Assembly (NCBI GenBank): GCA_003225515.1
Contig: QIAK01000132.1
Span: 272 to 7,245, forward strand
DNA from: Acidobacteriota bacterium
GTDB taxonomy: Bacteria; Acidobacteriota; Terriglobia; Terriglobales; Acidobacteriaceae
Reading direction: 5' to 3'
Length of the DNA stretch: 6,974 nucleotides
Part shown: positions 6,676-6,974 of the stretch, piece after piece
Numbering within the stretch: the first letter of the stretch is position 1
Layout: each line of letters begins with the position of its first letter
Notes under the pieces: generated by a model
Seen by the model: only the letters and a program-made list of their open reading frames with translations
Told to the model about the DNA's origin: nothing
Database searches by the model: none
Position numbers and translations under genes: made by a program

Positions 6676-6974
6676 TCAGGTGCGCAGGAGTTTCGCTGCC
6701 AGCCGCGAGAGCCTGACCAGCCGGTAGAGTGGAAAGAGTGGCTCCGGGAGGTGGACAGCCCGCCAATCTCCAACGCCCGGAGTAAAGACGAGGCGCTCAA
6801 GAAATCGCACGCGATCGGCGCGCCGTTCGCGCAGGCGCATCATGAGCTGAAAGTAAGCCACAGATTCCACGTTGAATGAGAAGTCGCTGATGCTGTGAGC
6901 TTGAATTTCATCCAGCTGAGCGGGCGTCACGCCATTGTCCGAAAGATTTTTCGCCGCGGCTGGGATGGCAGCGC
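6676..6974 (-). CDS. Probable nucleotidyltransferase-family protein (PF14907-like), C-terminal fragment
   Basis: The frame is open from the right edge to TGA at 6678-6676, giving 98 visible residues; the N-terminus lies outside the window. A GTG at 6930 exists but the frame continues upstream of it (KNLSDNG and an Ala-rich stretch), so it is not taken as the start. The visible end is Arg-rich, with RLRERRADRVRFLERLVFTPGVGDW grouped as 751-style helix plus FTP..DW turn, then LPEPLFPLYRLVRLSRL. From memory, the RFL-RL-FTP-DW-LP-LFPLY-R-RL pattern matches the C-terminus of the uncharacterised nucleotidyltransferase family (NTP_transf_5). The catalytic GS and Asp motifs would be in the missing part, so activity cannot be judged. 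It converges on the second permease with 74 bases between and is probably unrelated to the sugar locus. Confidence 0.6.
   Translation of the reverse strand, partial: AAIPAAAKNLSDNGVTPAQLDEIQAHSISDFSFNVESVAYFQLMMRLRERRADRVRFLERLVFTPGVGDWRAVHLPEPLFPLYRLVRLSRLAAKLLRT

Overview
The window reads as a small sugar-utilisation locus from a GC-rich, Gram-negative-like bacterium. The protein flavour suggests an Acidobacteriota member: a secreted multidomain glycoside hydrolase, an FHS-type sugar/MFS permease with a LacI regulator, and a nucleotidyltransferase of the PF14907 type. This assignment is inference; no rRNA or other marker gene is present. No tRNA, CRISPR array, insertion sequence or prophage gene was seen, and no gene-free stretch exceeds about 220 bases.

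Layout. (1) Positions 2668 down to the left edge, minus strand: one long open frame of at least 889 codons, cut off before its stop. It encodes an exported glycoside hydrolase with a clan GH-A type (beta/alpha)8 barrel, flanked on both sides by similar Rossmann/GATase-like domains. (2) Positions 2669-2884: a 216-bp divergent intergenic region with candidate LacI-type operators and a TTGACA box facing the hydrolase. (3) 2885-4189, plus: a 12-TM sugar permease of the FHS (FucP/GluP) family. (4) 4190-4323: an intergenic region with a second copy of the operator core. (5) about 4324-5342, plus: a LacI/GalR-family regulator. Its helix-turn-helix is intact, but no ordinary start codon lies in its frame; the obvious ATG is one base out of phase. 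(6) 5387-6601, plus: a second, divergent MFS permease, followed by a hairpin plus T-run terminator. (7) 6974-6676, minus and convergent: the C-terminal end of a probable nucleotidyltransferase-family protein.

How it may work together (inference): the hydrolase cleaves a plant or microbial oligo/polysaccharide outside the cytoplasm, one or both permeases import the released sugar, and the LacI protein senses it. The 9-mer AAACGATTT, centred on a CpG as in GalR-type operators, lies both in the divergent hydrolase/permease region and just before the regulator, which suggests local control and autoregulation. The points most worth a second look are the regulator's broken start, the shared operator core, and the hydrolase's duplicated flanking domains.
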